Shown piece after piece: positions 26,236 to 35,313 of a stretch of DNA of 64,000 nt. The stretch is from contig NZ_AUXT01000196.1 in assembly GCF_001625595.1 (NCBI RefSeq), positions 1 to 64,000 on the forward strand, written 5' to 3'. The stretch is from Pseudoalteromonas luteoviolacea NCIMB 1942 (GTDB lineage Bacteria; Pseudomonadota; Gammaproteobacteria; Enterobacterales; Alteromonadaceae). The notes beneath the pieces were generated by a model. It was not told where the DNA came from and searched no databases. It saw only the letters and a list, made by a program, of their open reading frames with translations. Numbering within the stretch: the stretch's first letter is position 1; every line of letters starts with the position of its first letter. The position numbers and the translations under genes are program-made.

Positions 26236-27465
26236 CTAGAAGTAGTAGCCTATGTTGATGTTGAAGCGGCGCTCAACATCTTCATTTTGTCCAGATATGG
26301 ACCCGCCGACAAATGGCTGATTCTTAGCGTGAACAAGATCAATGTATGAGAAAATAGGACCTGCGGTGACAGCGACTCCGGTAACATTCATCCATGTATT
26401 CGCCGAATCATCTAACTTGTTGTAGATAGTACCAAAATCATTATATATCTGTAGGTGTGTGACGGGGCCATAATTGACGGACCAGTTATAGGCGATATTG
26501 GCACTCGACATGGTGGCCTCTGTCGGCATGGTGTCGTAAGTAGCATTCGCTGCAATCGCAATTCTATCTATATTATCGAGTTGGTAATTATACTTGCCGT
26601 GCTGCAGTTGCAAATTCCAGTTTCCGAACTGGCTGTTCATATGCAGCGCCCACGCTTGGTATTCTCCTGCACTGTATTGGCCGTCATGCAGTCCACCGCT
26701 CAGTACTGACATGCCCAGTGCGGTTGAGCCTGCAAAATGTTCTAGATGGTAATGGTAGCGTGCAACAAAGGTATTCTGCTCTGCTAGCGGTGTTTTAGGC
26801 GCATCATAGATTCCTTCACTTGCATCTCTGATACCAACAATATCGATTGAGTAGCGGTCTTTGCGGTCCTCTACATAGCCATCAATACCACCGAGTTCAT
26901 CATTTTTGAAAAAGCCCAGATCAAGCTGCCAGTTGTCGGCAACTTTACGCTTCATAACTAGCCCCATATCATAATCGTCTTCCAAACCCACAAAGTAGTT
27001 AGGGCTCATAAAGAAGCTATGTGAGTTGTATGGATCGTTGCCAAATGGAACTTGGGTTAATCCAAGTTGTGCCTGCCACTGTGGCGTTACATCATAATCG
27101 AGATAGGCATATTTCACGACGCTCATATAATCGAAGAAACGAATTTCGGCGTTTAACCCGATGTCTGCAACCTCGCCTGAAAAGTTAAAGCGAAATACAT
27201 CAAAATCAAAGTCTCCACCTCGGTTCTTGGCATCTTCATCGTAGGAGTTAGTTGAGTAGTTTACTCGAATTGCACCACCCACTTTTATACCTGAATCGTA
27301 TTGTTCTTGCTCTGTTTGTTGCTGTTCGATTTTTTCAATTTTTTGCTGCAGCTTAGCAAGTTGCTGCTTCAATGCAGAGAGCTCATCGGTGTTTGATAAT
27401 GCGACGGTTGGTACCATCAAAAGAGTGCTGCACAAGGCTAAAGTATGTCTGGTACTTCTTGACAT
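26236..27465 (-). CDS. OprO/OprP-like outer-membrane porin, copy A
   Basis: 409 aa: signal peptide to about 24, a coiled-coil N-terminal segment (LSALKQQLAKLQQKIEKIEQQQTEQ, trimerisation type), then a beta-barrel ending in GYYF. Conserved blocks (GGAIRVNYS, RGGDFDFDVFRFNFSG, VPFGNDPYNSHSF, GLEDDYDMGLV, DNWQLDLGFFKNDELGG) match the phosphate/polyphosphate-selective porin family and the neighbour at 27814. Family fold is clear; the actual solute is not. No good ribosome site is seen before the ATG. Confidence 0.85.
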   Translation of the reverse strand: MSRSTRHTLALCSTLLMVPTVALSNTDELSALKQQLAKLQQKIEKIEQQQTEQEQYDSGIKVGGAIRVNYSTNSYDEDAKNRGGDFDFDVFRFNFSGEVADIGLNAEIRFFDYMSVVKYAYLDYDVTPQWQAQLGLTQVPFGNDPYNSHSFFMSPNYFVGLEDDYDMGLVMKRKVADNWQLDLGFFKNDELGGIDGYVEDRKDRYSIDIVGIRDASEGIYDAPKTPLAEQNTFVARYHYHLEHFAGSTALGMSVLSGGLHDGQYSAGEYQAWALHMNSQFGNWNLQLQHGKYNYQLDNIDRIAIAANATYDTMPTEATMSSANIAYNWSVNYGPVTHLQIYNDFGTIYNKLDDSANTWMNVTGVAVTAGPIFSYIDLVHAKNQPFVGGSISGQNEDVERRFNINIGYYF

Positions 27466-27813
27466 TGGTTAGATAATCCGAGGGGTGAGGTTTAACAAAG
27501 GCGCAAGCCTAACCCACAAAATATATGTGTGCAAATTGGGGAAGTTTGCATCTTTTGTCGGGTTGTAAGTGGCTTGTATCTATGTGGTAACAAGCATAAT
27601 AAAATGTCAGATTGTTGCGTATTAATTGTTATGGTTTGGAACCATTAAAGTGTGTGTAAATTAAACCAGATTTACAAAAATATTAATAAAAAACATGTGT
27701 CTATGCCTTGCTCTGTAAATAAGTTGCAACCTAGAGAACAATATCCTAATTACGGAAAAAAATTGCGCTTTAGCGAATAAATTTGGCCTCTTTTCCTAAG
27801 AGGCATCATGTGT
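27466..27813. other. Intergenic region between the two porins
   Basis: 348 AT-rich bases separate the porin genes, too long for simple co-transcription, so copy A probably has its own promoter here. Apart from the hairpin at 27786-27804 no gene or known motif is seen. Confidence 0.5.
27786..27804 (-). terminator. Weak terminator after porin copy B
   Basis: GCCTCT / AGAGGC stem with a 7-nt loop, 10 nt past the stop codon of porin B; followed on the minus strand by CAAATTTATT, a poor U-tract. Confidence 0.45.
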
Positions 27814-29070
27814 TCAAAAGTAGTAACCAAAGTTTAAGTTAAAACGGCGTTCAGTATCGTCGCTGTCACCTGCAATTGAGCCACCGACAAAAGGCTGGTT
27901 TTTTGCATTTACAAAGTCTAAATAAGAGAAGAAAGCACCAGCAGACATAGACACTCCAGTCACATTCATCCAAGTGTCACTGCTGTTGTCAGATTTATCA
28001 TAGATTATGCCAAAGTCGTTATAAAACTGCAGAGAGTTAATTGGGCCCAGTTTTACTTTCATACTATATGCAATGTTCACATTGGACATGGTTGCCTGTG
28101 CCGCGATTGAGTCGTAAAACGCGTAGGCACCCACAGCAATGCGCTCAACGTTGGCGATGTTATAGTCATACTCACCGTGTTGTAGTTGCAAATTCCACGG
28201 GCCAATATTAGCGTTTAAATGTACCGCCCACGCTTGGTAATCACCCGCCTTTGAAACCCCATTATGCAAGTCACCCATCAAACCAGAAACGCCTAATTCT
28301 GTGGTACCGCCGCTGTGTTTGAAGTGGTAGCCATAGCGCCCAGAAAAGGTATTGTACTCACCAAGTGGTTGTGTGGGGTCGTCATAGATGCCATCTGTGG
28401 GGGTTCTAAAGCCAACAATGTCATAAGAATAACGGTCGCTGCGGTCCTCTACGTATCCATCTACACCGCCTAGTTCATCGTTTTTAAAGAAACCGAGATC
28501 GAGTTGCCAGTTATCGGCAAGTTTACGTTTGAACAGCACACCCATATCATGGTCGTCTTCAAGCCCAACATAATAGGTTGTGCCAAAAAACCAGCTGTGG
28601 GAGTTGTATGGCCAGTTACCGAATGGCACTTTGGTTAAGCCAACTTGTGCTTGCCAATCTTGGGCAAAGTCGTAATAGAGGTAGGCATATTTTACCGCAG
28701 TCATATAATCGAAATAACGCCACTCGGCATTTATACCAAAGCCGCCAATGTTGCCTGAAAAATTTATCCGAAATACATCTAACTCAAAATCGCCGCCCCG
28801 ATCTTTATTGTCATCATCGTATGATGTATGACTGAAGTTTGTGCGTACTGCACCGCCCACTTTAACGCTTGGTTTTGAGGCGTTCCCTTTAGCCTTGGCT
28901 TTTTGCTTAGCCTCTGCTTGCTTGGTTTTTTCAAGCTGGGTGATCCGCTGTTGTAATTTGAGCAGTTGCTGTTTGAGCTCTGCCAGCTCTTCATCAGAGG
29001 CTAAAGCGGGTGTAGCGCCCGTTAGCAGTAAAAGTGTGATGGCTAGACATGCTTTGGTATTGAGCGGCAT
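27814..29070 (-). CDS. OprO/OprP-like outer-membrane porin, copy B
   Basis: 418 aa from ATG 29070; the frame is open to 29310 but that part overlaps the divergent receptor gene and lacks a signal peptide. Signal peptide to about residue 25 (TPALAS), then coiled coil (ELAELKQQLLKLQQRITQLEKTKQ), a Lys/Ala linker, and a barrel nearly collinear with copy A (RGGDFELDVFRINFSG, VPFGNWPYNSHSW, GLEDDHDMGVL, KNDELGGVDGYVEDR). The two clearly arose by tandem duplication. Transport substrate unknown. Confidence 0.87.
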   Translation of the reverse strand: MPLNTKACLAITLLLLTGATPALASDEELAELKQQLLKLQQRITQLEKTKQAEAKQKAKAKGNASKPSVKVGGAVRTNFSHTSYDDDNKDRGGDFELDVFRINFSGNIGGFGINAEWRYFDYMTAVKYAYLYYDFAQDWQAQVGLTKVPFGNWPYNSHSWFFGTTYYVGLEDDHDMGVLFKRKLADNWQLDLGFFKNDELGGVDGYVEDRSDRYSYDIVGFRTPTDGIYDDPTQPLGEYNTFSGRYGYHFKHSGGTTELGVSGLMGDLHNGVSKAGDYQAWAVHLNANIGPWNLQLQHGEYDYNIANVERIAVGAYAFYDSIAAQATMSNVNIAYSMKVKLGPINSLQFYNDFGIIYDKSDNSSDTWMNVTGVSMSAGAFFSYLDFVNAKNQPFVGGSIAGDSDDTERRFNLNFGYYF

Positions 29071-29236
29071 GGGAGGACGTCCGTAAATAACAGTGGCTAT
29101 TGCTCCTAAGCGTAGTTGACTATTTATTAGTTTGCACATTGGGATTAAGCGCCGACCTAACTGAAAATTTTTAATATTTTTGTATAGTTGAGGATCTACA
29201 ACTATATTTTTTGAATGCTCACAGGAAGTTTTCGCT

Positions 29237-31195
29237 ATGAATATTTCGCAAAAGTTACGTCTCGCATTCATCACTGCCATTGTTGTACCGCTAGTCATTA
29301 TTGCCGCCATTGTGATCAGTCAAACTCGACAGCTTGCCATTGATAAATTTATTGAAATGAGCAGCCGTGAGGCTCAGCAAATAGACAATGGGATCAGCAT
29401 GTTTTTTGATGAAGTTGCGAAGAATGTCACTTATTTATCCGGCCACCCAGATGTGCAAAATGGCGGCTCTGATGTTTCCGTATACATTGATAATCCCAGT
29501 GCAAAACAAATGACGCCCGATACGGGCACAGCCGTGGAGCAGCGATTATTTGACTTATACAATCAGTTCGGCAGTTCCCACCCCGGTATTTCATACATTT
29601 ACTTTGGCAACCCTGAAGGGGGTTATATTCAATGGCCTAAAGGGCAGGTGAGTGCACAATATGACCCCCGTGTAAGGCCTTGGTACACCACAGGCAAGAG
29701 CGCGAGTGGACAAACCTCACTGACAGATGCCTACTATTGGGAACCCGACGATACGGCGATCATTTCAACGGTAAAAGCAGTGAAGTCTAATGGCCAGTTT
29801 ATCGGAGTTCAGGGCATGGATGTCTCTTTAAAGGGCTTAACCGATATTATCAAGAGCATTAAATTAGGTGAAACTGGTTATTTGATGTTGGAAGAAGATA
29901 CCGGCACGATTTTAGTGAATGCAAAGCATCCTGATTACACCTTTAAACACATCGACGAAGTAGAAAATGGCTTGTATCGTGAGCTAAATCGCAGCCCCGA
30001 CGGACTGTTTGAAATTACCATAGGTGGTACTGAGTACTTTTCAAATATTTATACCTCAAAAACACTGGGCTGGAAATTCATTGCCTTTGTGGAACAGCAA
30101 GAAGTGATGAGTACGGCCAACAATATGATGTGGACACTCATTGTGATTAGCTTTGTATTAGTGGCTATTTTCATTGTGTTGGCAACGTATATTGCGGGCT
30201 TACTTTCAGGGCCGATTGTGAATGTGAGTGATGGCTTGACGGCGATATCTCAAGGTGGGGGGGACCTAACCAAGCGGTTGGACGTGAATACACAAGATGA
30301 AACGGGCAGATTAGCTGAGAGTTTTAACCAATTTCTCAATTTGATAGCGCAGCTGGTACAGCAAATAAATCACTGTGCTCAACAGGTCAATCAAACGGCT
30401 CTGGCAACGGCAGGGCAAGCTGATGAATTAACAGGCTCCACAAGTTCACAACAACAAGCGTTGGAAATGGCCGCAACGGCAATCAACGAAATGGCAGCCA
30501 CAGCTAACGAAGTTGCATCTAGTTGCGCTAATGCTGCAGAACTTGCTACGCAAACGCAACATGCGTCTGAACTTGGCCAAACCGTGATAACGGAAACTGT
30601 TCATAGTGTGGCGGATCTGTCTGATGTGATTAACCGTGCCACAACGGACATCACAAAGCTCGACAGTGAAAGTGAAAACATTATGTCGATCTTGAGTGTG
30701 ATCCGTGGGATAGCTGAGCAAACTAACTTATTAGCACTCAATGCGGCAATTGAAGCGGCCAGAGCCGGGGAGCACGGAAGAGGCTTTGCGGTCGTGGCCG
30801 ATGAAGTGCGGGCTTTGTCACAACGTACCTCTGAATCAACAGAAGAAATTGCCTCCCAGCTAGACAAGTTACGCAAAATGACAGAAGGGGTGTCGAGCGA
30901 TATGAAAAACAGTTTAACTAGGACGGAAAAAACCGTTGAGCTAACACACTCTGCTCAAAATCAATTTATCGAGATAACCCAGTCGATTCAGAATATCAGT
31001 GATTTAAATACTCAAATTGCCACGGCGGCAGAAGAGCAGCAGCATGTTGCGGAAGATATCAATCGAAATGTCGTAGATATTAAAAATGCCGCAGATAGTG
31101 TCAGTGCGATTGCTAATGACACTTGTGACAATGGGGAAAAAATGACGGGCTTGTCGCATCAGCTCACGGAACTGGTTGGTAAATTTAAAGTTTGA
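29237..31195 (+). CDS. dCache chemoreceptor (methyl-accepting chemotaxis protein)
   Basis: 652 aa. TM1 about 10-30, large periplasmic double Cache domain (about 35-290), TM2 about 292-320, HAMP (about 320-375, GGGDLTKRLDVN) and signalling domain with EQTNLLALNAAIEAARAGEHGRGFAVVADEVRALSQRTSESTEEI. The distal Cache pocket has YDPRVRPWYTTG and, later, GMDVSL; Y-R-W-Y plus D is the pattern known from amino-acid-sensing dCache domains, so an amino-acid ligand is plausible. Divergent from porin B with 166 bases between. Confidence 0.92.
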   Translation: MNISQKLRLAFITAIVVPLVIIAAIVISQTRQLAIDKFIEMSSREAQQIDNGISMFFDEVAKNVTYLSGHPDVQNGGSDVSVYIDNPSAKQMTPDTGTAVEQRLFDLYNQFGSSHPGISYIYFGNPEGGYIQWPKGQVSAQYDPRVRPWYTTGKSASGQTSLTDAYYWEPDDTAIISTVKAVKSNGQFIGVQGMDVSLKGLTDIIKSIKLGETGYLMLEEDTGTILVNAKHPDYTFKHIDEVENGLYRELNRSPDGLFEITIGGTEYFSNIYTSKTLGWKFIAFVEQQEVMSTANNMMWTLIVISFVLVAIFIVLATYIAGLLSGPIVNVSDGLTAISQGGGDLTKRLDVNTQDETGRLAESFNQFLNLIAQLVQQINHCAQQVNQTALATAGQADELTGSTSSQQQALEMAATAINEMAATANEVASSCANAAELATQTQHASELGQTVITETVHSVADLSDVINRATTDITKLDSESENIMSILSVIRGIAEQTNLLALNAAIEAARAGEHGRGFAVVADEVRALSQRTSESTEEIASQLDKLRKMTEGVSSDMKNSLTRTEKTVELTHSAQNQFIEITQSIQNISDLNTQIATAAEEQQHVAEDINRNVVDIKNAADSVSAIANDTCDNGEKMTGLSHQLTELVGKFKV

Positions 31196-31329
31196 GCAAA
31201 TAAAAATGTAAAAACTGCCGCTATTTTGAACAAAATTGTTGAAGATCATTCATAGTGTGTAATTGTGGTTTACTCGGTTAAAGTGGGTCGGTAATGTAAG
31301 GATAGTTAGAGACAATTGATAGGTGGATC

Positions 31330-32181
31330 ATGGAATTTTCCGAATCGGTAAAATTAGCAAGAACCGAGACTGGACTGGAGTATTTTGAGGTAAATAGTCC
31401 ATTATGCCAAGCAAAGATTTTTCTTCAGGGGGCGCAACTTACGGAATTTATTCCGACTGGTAAAGCTGATTTGATGTGGGTATCTGCTGATGAAGATTAT
31501 CAAGAGGGAAAATCAGTCAGAGGCGGTATTCCTATTTGCTGGCCTTGGTTTGGTACGCATGAAAATCCAGACTGGCCAGCGCATGGTGTAGCGAGAAAGG
31601 TCGTTTGGCGGGCAGAGAAAGTCATTGAAACAGCACAAGCTGTCAGAATTTCTTTGTCTTTACCCATGGTTCTGGTAGACGACACATATTGGCCCCATGA
31701 ATCTAGACTAGAGGTCGAGTTTATACTGAGCGATGCATTAGAGGTGAGGCTGACCAATACCAACTTAGGCAGCGAGCCATTTTCACTGAGTCAAGCCTTA
31801 CACACCTACTTACCCACATCAGATATTAAGGCAACGCAAGTCGATGGACTTCAAGGTGCACAATATATCGAATTTGGAGACGGGCCGTTTAAGCAGGACA
31901 ACATCGTTGAGTTTGCCCGTGAAACCGATATGGTGTACACACAAGCGGCACCCGTACAAACAATTCGCACGCCGAATGGCGTTATTGAAGTCTCGCGAGA
32001 AAACTCCGCTTCTTGTGTTCTTTGGAACCCGTGGATTGAAAAGTCTAAACGTTTGAGTAACTTCCAATACGAAGAATACTTGGGCATGTTGTGTTTGGAA
32101 GCTGCCAATGTGTTAGAAGACATGGCAACGGTCGAGCCGGGTCAAAGCCACACTCTAATGACAAAAGTTCGCTGGCTGTAA
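31330..32181 (+). CDS. yeaD: D-hexose-6-phosphate mutarotase (YeaD-like)
   Basis: 283-aa aldose-1-epimerase-like enzyme interconverting anomers of glucose-6-phosphate-type sugars. Family blocks: AKIFLQGAQLTEFIP, VRGGIPICWPWFGTHEN, AHGVAR, SQALHTYLPTSD (His catalytic region), VVW-like VLWNPWIEKSKRLSNF and MLCLEAANV. Cytoplasmic. GGTGG ribosome site upstream. Single gene ahead of the sigma54 regulator pair. Confidence 0.92.
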   Translation: MEFSESVKLARTETGLEYFEVNSPLCQAKIFLQGAQLTEFIPTGKADLMWVSADEDYQEGKSVRGGIPICWPWFGTHENPDWPAHGVARKVVWRAEKVIETAQAVRISLSLPMVLVDDTYWPHESRLEVEFILSDALEVRLTNTNLGSEPFSLSQALHTYLPTSDIKATQVDGLQGAQYIEFGDGPFKQDNIVEFARETDMVYTQAAPVQTIRTPNGVIEVSRENSASCVLWNPWIEKSKRLSNFQYEEYLGMLCLEAANVLEDMATVEPGQSHTLMTKVRWL

Positions 32182-32248
32182 TCTTTTCGAATCTGCTTGA
32201 TTGGCGTATCCTAGCGATATTTAAAGGTTGGGATACGCAGTATTAACG

Positions 32249-33631
32249 ATGACTGTATTGATCATTGACGACAACGTAGAAGTGCGACTCAGCATCGCTT
32301 ACTTCTTAGAAGATCAGGGCTTTGATGTCATTGAAGCCGAATCTCCTGATATTGCTAAACAATTACTGAGTGTAAAAGCGATATCACTTATTTTACTCGA
32401 TATGAATTTCACGCGGGATACCACCTCTGGTGAAGAAGGCTTGGGCTTTTTAAGTTGGTTGCATACTAGACCTAAGTCACCTGCGGTAATTTGCCTGACA
32501 GGTTGGGGGAGTGTCTCACTTGCCGTTCAGGCATTGCAATTAGGTGCCAGTGATTTTATTGAAAAACCTTGGCAAAACGACGAGTTACTCGCCTCAATTC
32601 AACAACAGAAAATCCTAAGCCAGCGCCAAGAAACACACTTAGCAGACTGTAAAACGCGGCTGTCTAGTACAATAAAAAATCAGCGTAGGTATGCTTGGCA
32701 GTCGCCGATAATGCGATCTTTGGAATCTAAATTAGCTCGGATAGCGAAAACAGATGCGGCCATATTACTGTGTGGAGAAAGTGGTGTGGGCAAAAGCTAT
32801 GTGGTTGAAGGCTTGCATACACAGTCCCTCCGGGCAGGCGGCCCCTTGGTGAGTGTTAACGTGGGGGCTTTATCTGCTAGCCTGTTCGAAAGCGAGCTAT
32901 TCGGTCATGTGAAAGGAGCATTTACGGATGCGAAAGCTGCTCGAGATGGCCGTTTCACGATCGCCGATGGCGGGACACTTTTTTTGGACGAAATCGCTAC
33001 GCTATCTCTGCCTTTGCAAGCCAAACTTTTGCGAGTATTAGAGTCAGGAGAGTATGAAGTACTAGGTAGTAGTGAAACGTTGCGAAGTGACGTACGTGTG
33101 ATTTGTGCGACTAATGCCGATCTCAATACGTTGGTTGAACAAGGTACATTTCGCAATGACTTGTTGTATCGCATTAACACCTTTGTTTTTGAGCTTCCTC
33201 CTCTGCGACAGCGAAAAGAGGATATTGTGCCTTTTGCGCAATATCTATTGGCACACCACGCGATTAGATACCACATGACAACGAAGCCACTCAGTAGTGA
33301 AGTGGTGGCGGCATTGCAGAGCTATCCTTGGCCTGGCAATATTCGCGAACTCAGTCATGTAATGGAACGAGCGTTATTAATGAGTGATGGTGGCCAAATT
33401 GAGTTACGTGATTGCCAGCTGCGCTTGGCAAGACCAATTGCAGGGCATAAAACACAAAGTGGCACTTTATCTCCACAGGAACAAACGCTCGCAGACATTG
33501 AAAAGGCCGCGATTTCGAGGGTATTGTTTGAGGAAAATGGTGTGGTGGATAGTTCTGCTAAACGTTTGGGTATCAGTAAATCCTCGCTATACAGAAGGCT
33601 CGATAAATACGGGCTAAAAAATGAAAGCTAA
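32249..33631 (+). CDS. Sigma54-dependent NtrC-type response regulator
   Basis: 460 aa from ATG 32249 (the frame is open from 32228). Receiver with D51 (LILLDMNFTR), AAA+ domain with Walker A GESGVGKS, the sigma54 contact loop written GAFTDA instead of GAFTGA, Walker B TLFLDE, arginine-finger region RNDLLYRINTF, and a C-terminal Fis-type helix-turn-helix (SSAKRLGISKSSLYRRLDKYGL). The Gly-to-Asp change at the fifth position of the loop also occurs in some active activators, as I recall. Overlaps the kinase gene by 11 nt. A sigma54-type promoter at 41538 is the nearest candidate target. Confidence 0.9.
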   Translation: MTVLIIDDNVEVRLSIAYFLEDQGFDVIEAESPDIAKQLLSVKAISLILLDMNFTRDTTSGEEGLGFLSWLHTRPKSPAVICLTGWGSVSLAVQALQLGASDFIEKPWQNDELLASIQQQKILSQRQETHLADCKTRLSSTIKNQRRYAWQSPIMRSLESKLARIAKTDAAILLCGESGVGKSYVVEGLHTQSLRAGGPLVSVNVGALSASLFESELFGHVKGAFTDAKAARDGRFTIADGGTLFLDEIATLSLPLQAKLLRVLESGEYEVLGSSETLRSDVRVICATNADLNTLVEQGTFRNDLLYRINTFVFELPPLRQRKEDIVPFAQYLLAHHAIRYHMTTKPLSSEVVAALQSYPWPGNIRELSHVMERALLMSDGGQIELRDCQLRLARPIAGHKTQSGTLSPQEQTLADIEKAAISRVLFEENGVVDSSAKRLGISKSSLYRRLDKYGLKNES

Positions 33632-34904
33632 CTTGGAGCGTGAAATACAGCTGTATATGCTGGTGTTGAATAGTCTTGTCATCATACTGCTGTTTGTGAT
33701 GACTAATTTTATGTTGCCTTCACCTTACATTGCATTGGCAATTAGTGCCGCTGCTTTTATGGCGTTACAGGCAGTTTCACGACAGTTAAATAAGCGGATT
33801 GTTGGGCTATTTAAACGCGCAAATATGCAACTTGAAGCCATGCAGCAAAGCGATTTTAACCATCAGTTAAAGCCGCACTTTATTTCTGGTGAAGTGGCTG
33901 AGTTTGAAGGTAGGTTAGTTGCGCTATGTGAGCAATTGCATCGGGATAAAGCAAAATACAATCGCCAACTATTCGTTGTTTACCAATTGATTGATAAATT
34001 ACCTAGTCCGATTTGGATATTCGATGAGAATGACCAACTCAGCTACGCGAACGCAGCTTTTGAGCTGATTTATCATATACCCTGGCAAAGTGCTAAGGGG
34101 CGCACAAGTGAGCAGTTAGAATTGGTGAATCAACACGGAGAGTGGTGCTTTAAACACAATGCATTGCGCAATAACTGGGCCTTAAACAGCAGTGAGTTTT
34201 TTGAGGAAGGCCGACGCCATCATTTGATCATTGCAACCGATATTCGTAAAGCACTAAGGCATCAAGAGTTAGCTGCTTGGCAGCGACTGCTCAGAGTCAT
34301 TGGCCACGAAATACATAACTCGTTGTCGCCGATCAGTTCATTGGCGCAAAGTCTGATGGCGAAAGTGACACAGCCACGGGACCGTAATGCGCTGACTGTT
34401 ATTGAGCAGCGTAGCGCCCATATTCAGCAGTTTGTGTCTCGTTATAATCAAATCGCCAAACCGTTAGATTTACGTCGAGAAAAAGTAGTGTTATACGATT
34501 TATTGATGTCTATCAAAAAGCTATTCAGTGAAATGTATGATGATCAACACATCGACTTGGACTGTTCTGTGCGTCTTTGCTATTGCGATCCTCAGTTGCT
34601 TGAACAAGTATTGATCAACCTCCTTAAAAATGCTTTTGAGGCGAATTTAACCCAGCATCCTAGAGGAAGCTTAGTGCAGCTTAGTGCGGTTTATCAGGCA
34701 GCACACATAGTGATTTCAATTGTTGATCAAGGAGGAGGGTTTGCGAATATAGACAATGCTATGACGCCTTTTTACTCAACCAAGTCGAGTGGTCAGGGAA
34801 TTGGTATTACGTTAAGCCGACAAATAGTCGAACAGCATGGCGGAAGCTTTTCAGTAAGCAATGGTTTACACGGAGCAGAAATAAAAATCACTTTACCCAA
34901 TTGA
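33621..34904 (+). CDS. Membrane histidine kinase, NtrB/AtoS-like partner of the sigma54 activator
   Basis: 427 aa. Two closely spaced TM helices (about 11-30 and 35-52), a HAMP-like linker, PAS domain (about 120-210: LPSPIWIFDENDQLSYANAAFE), H229 in IGHEIHNSLSPISS, N-box LLKNAFEAN and G-boxes VDQGGGF and GQGIGITLSRQIVEQHGG. HN rather than HE-L-R-T-P after the histidine is typical of the NtrB/NtrY branch that feeds sigma54 activators. Almost no periplasmic domain, so the signal is probably membrane or cytoplasmic. Confidence 0.9.
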   Translation: MKANLEREIQLYMLVLNSLVIILLFVMTNFMLPSPYIALAISAAAFMALQAVSRQLNKRIVGLFKRANMQLEAMQQSDFNHQLKPHFISGEVAEFEGRLVALCEQLHRDKAKYNRQLFVVYQLIDKLPSPIWIFDENDQLSYANAAFELIYHIPWQSAKGRTSEQLELVNQHGEWCFKHNALRNNWALNSSEFFEEGRRHHLIIATDIRKALRHQELAAWQRLLRVIGHEIHNSLSPISSLAQSLMAKVTQPRDRNALTVIEQRSAHIQQFVSRYNQIAKPLDLRREKVVLYDLLMSIKKLFSEMYDDQHIDLDCSVRLCYCDPQLLEQVLINLLKNAFEANLTQHPRGSLVQLSAVYQAAHIVISIVDQGGGFANIDNAMTPFYSTKSSGQGIGITLSRQIVEQHGGSFSVSNGLHGAEIKITLPN

Positions 34905-34928
34905 TAATAATTCTCATTACTATATAAT
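34901..34928 (+). promoter_or_regulatory. Fur-controlled promoter at the end of the kinase gene
   Basis: Fur box TGATAATAATTCTCA (34902-34916, 13 of 14 positions) overlaps the kinase stop codon and a -35-like TTGATA (34901-34906). TATAAT follows at 34923-34928 after 16 bp. The arrangement predicts iron-repressed transcription of the 80-aa gene at 35006 and perhaps the peptidase-barrel gene after it. Confidence 0.7.
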
Positions 34929-35005
34929 TCAATTCCTATCTCAGAGTGGTTGTGCACTGCGCATGAACCATACAATGGCTTGGCTAACGCTGCGAGGAGT
35001 GCATT

Positions 35006-35248
35006 ATGTTAGTGTTGTATCCGTTTTTAGCTTTTCTGCTCATGACTTTTGTTCTTAAGAACATGCAACTACCTAGTCATACCAAGCTATGGTTGAGCCG
35101 CTTAAGTGTATGGAGCGTCGCGGCAGCTATGGCGGTGGCGAAGTTTACACTTGGTTTAAGTGTCCTGTTTTCGATGGTGGCATTTGTCGTTGTCGGTGCC
35201 ATTTTAACGCTGTTTACTTCTCTAGGAGCGATGGCTCGTAACGATTAA
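35006..35248 (+). CDS. Small membrane protein, probably iron-regulated
   Basis: 80 aa with GAGGAG 6-7 nt before the ATG. Two or three hydrophobic segments (about 1-18, 32-50, 52-72) separated by a short basic stretch (LPSHTKLWLSR). I do not recognise the family with confidence; size and layout recall the small DUF3325-type proteins beside ferri-siderophore receptors, but that is a guess. The Fur-boxed promoter directly upstream is the strongest clue to its role. Confidence 0.7.
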   Translation: MLVLYPFLAFLLMTFVLKNMQLPSHTKLWLSRLSVWSVAAAMAVAKFTLGLSVLFSMVAFVVVGAILTLFTSLGAMARND

Positions 35249-35313
35249 CCCTTTCGTGAGTGCGAAAATTGGCTTACTGTTCATTAGTAAGATAATTGTG
35301 CAAGGGATAATCA

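Noticed and set aside
32930..32950. GAFTDA in the sigma54 activator as a sign of lost sigma54 contact
   Set aside because: The key GAFT part is intact and this variant occurs in working activators as I recall, so loss of function is not supported.
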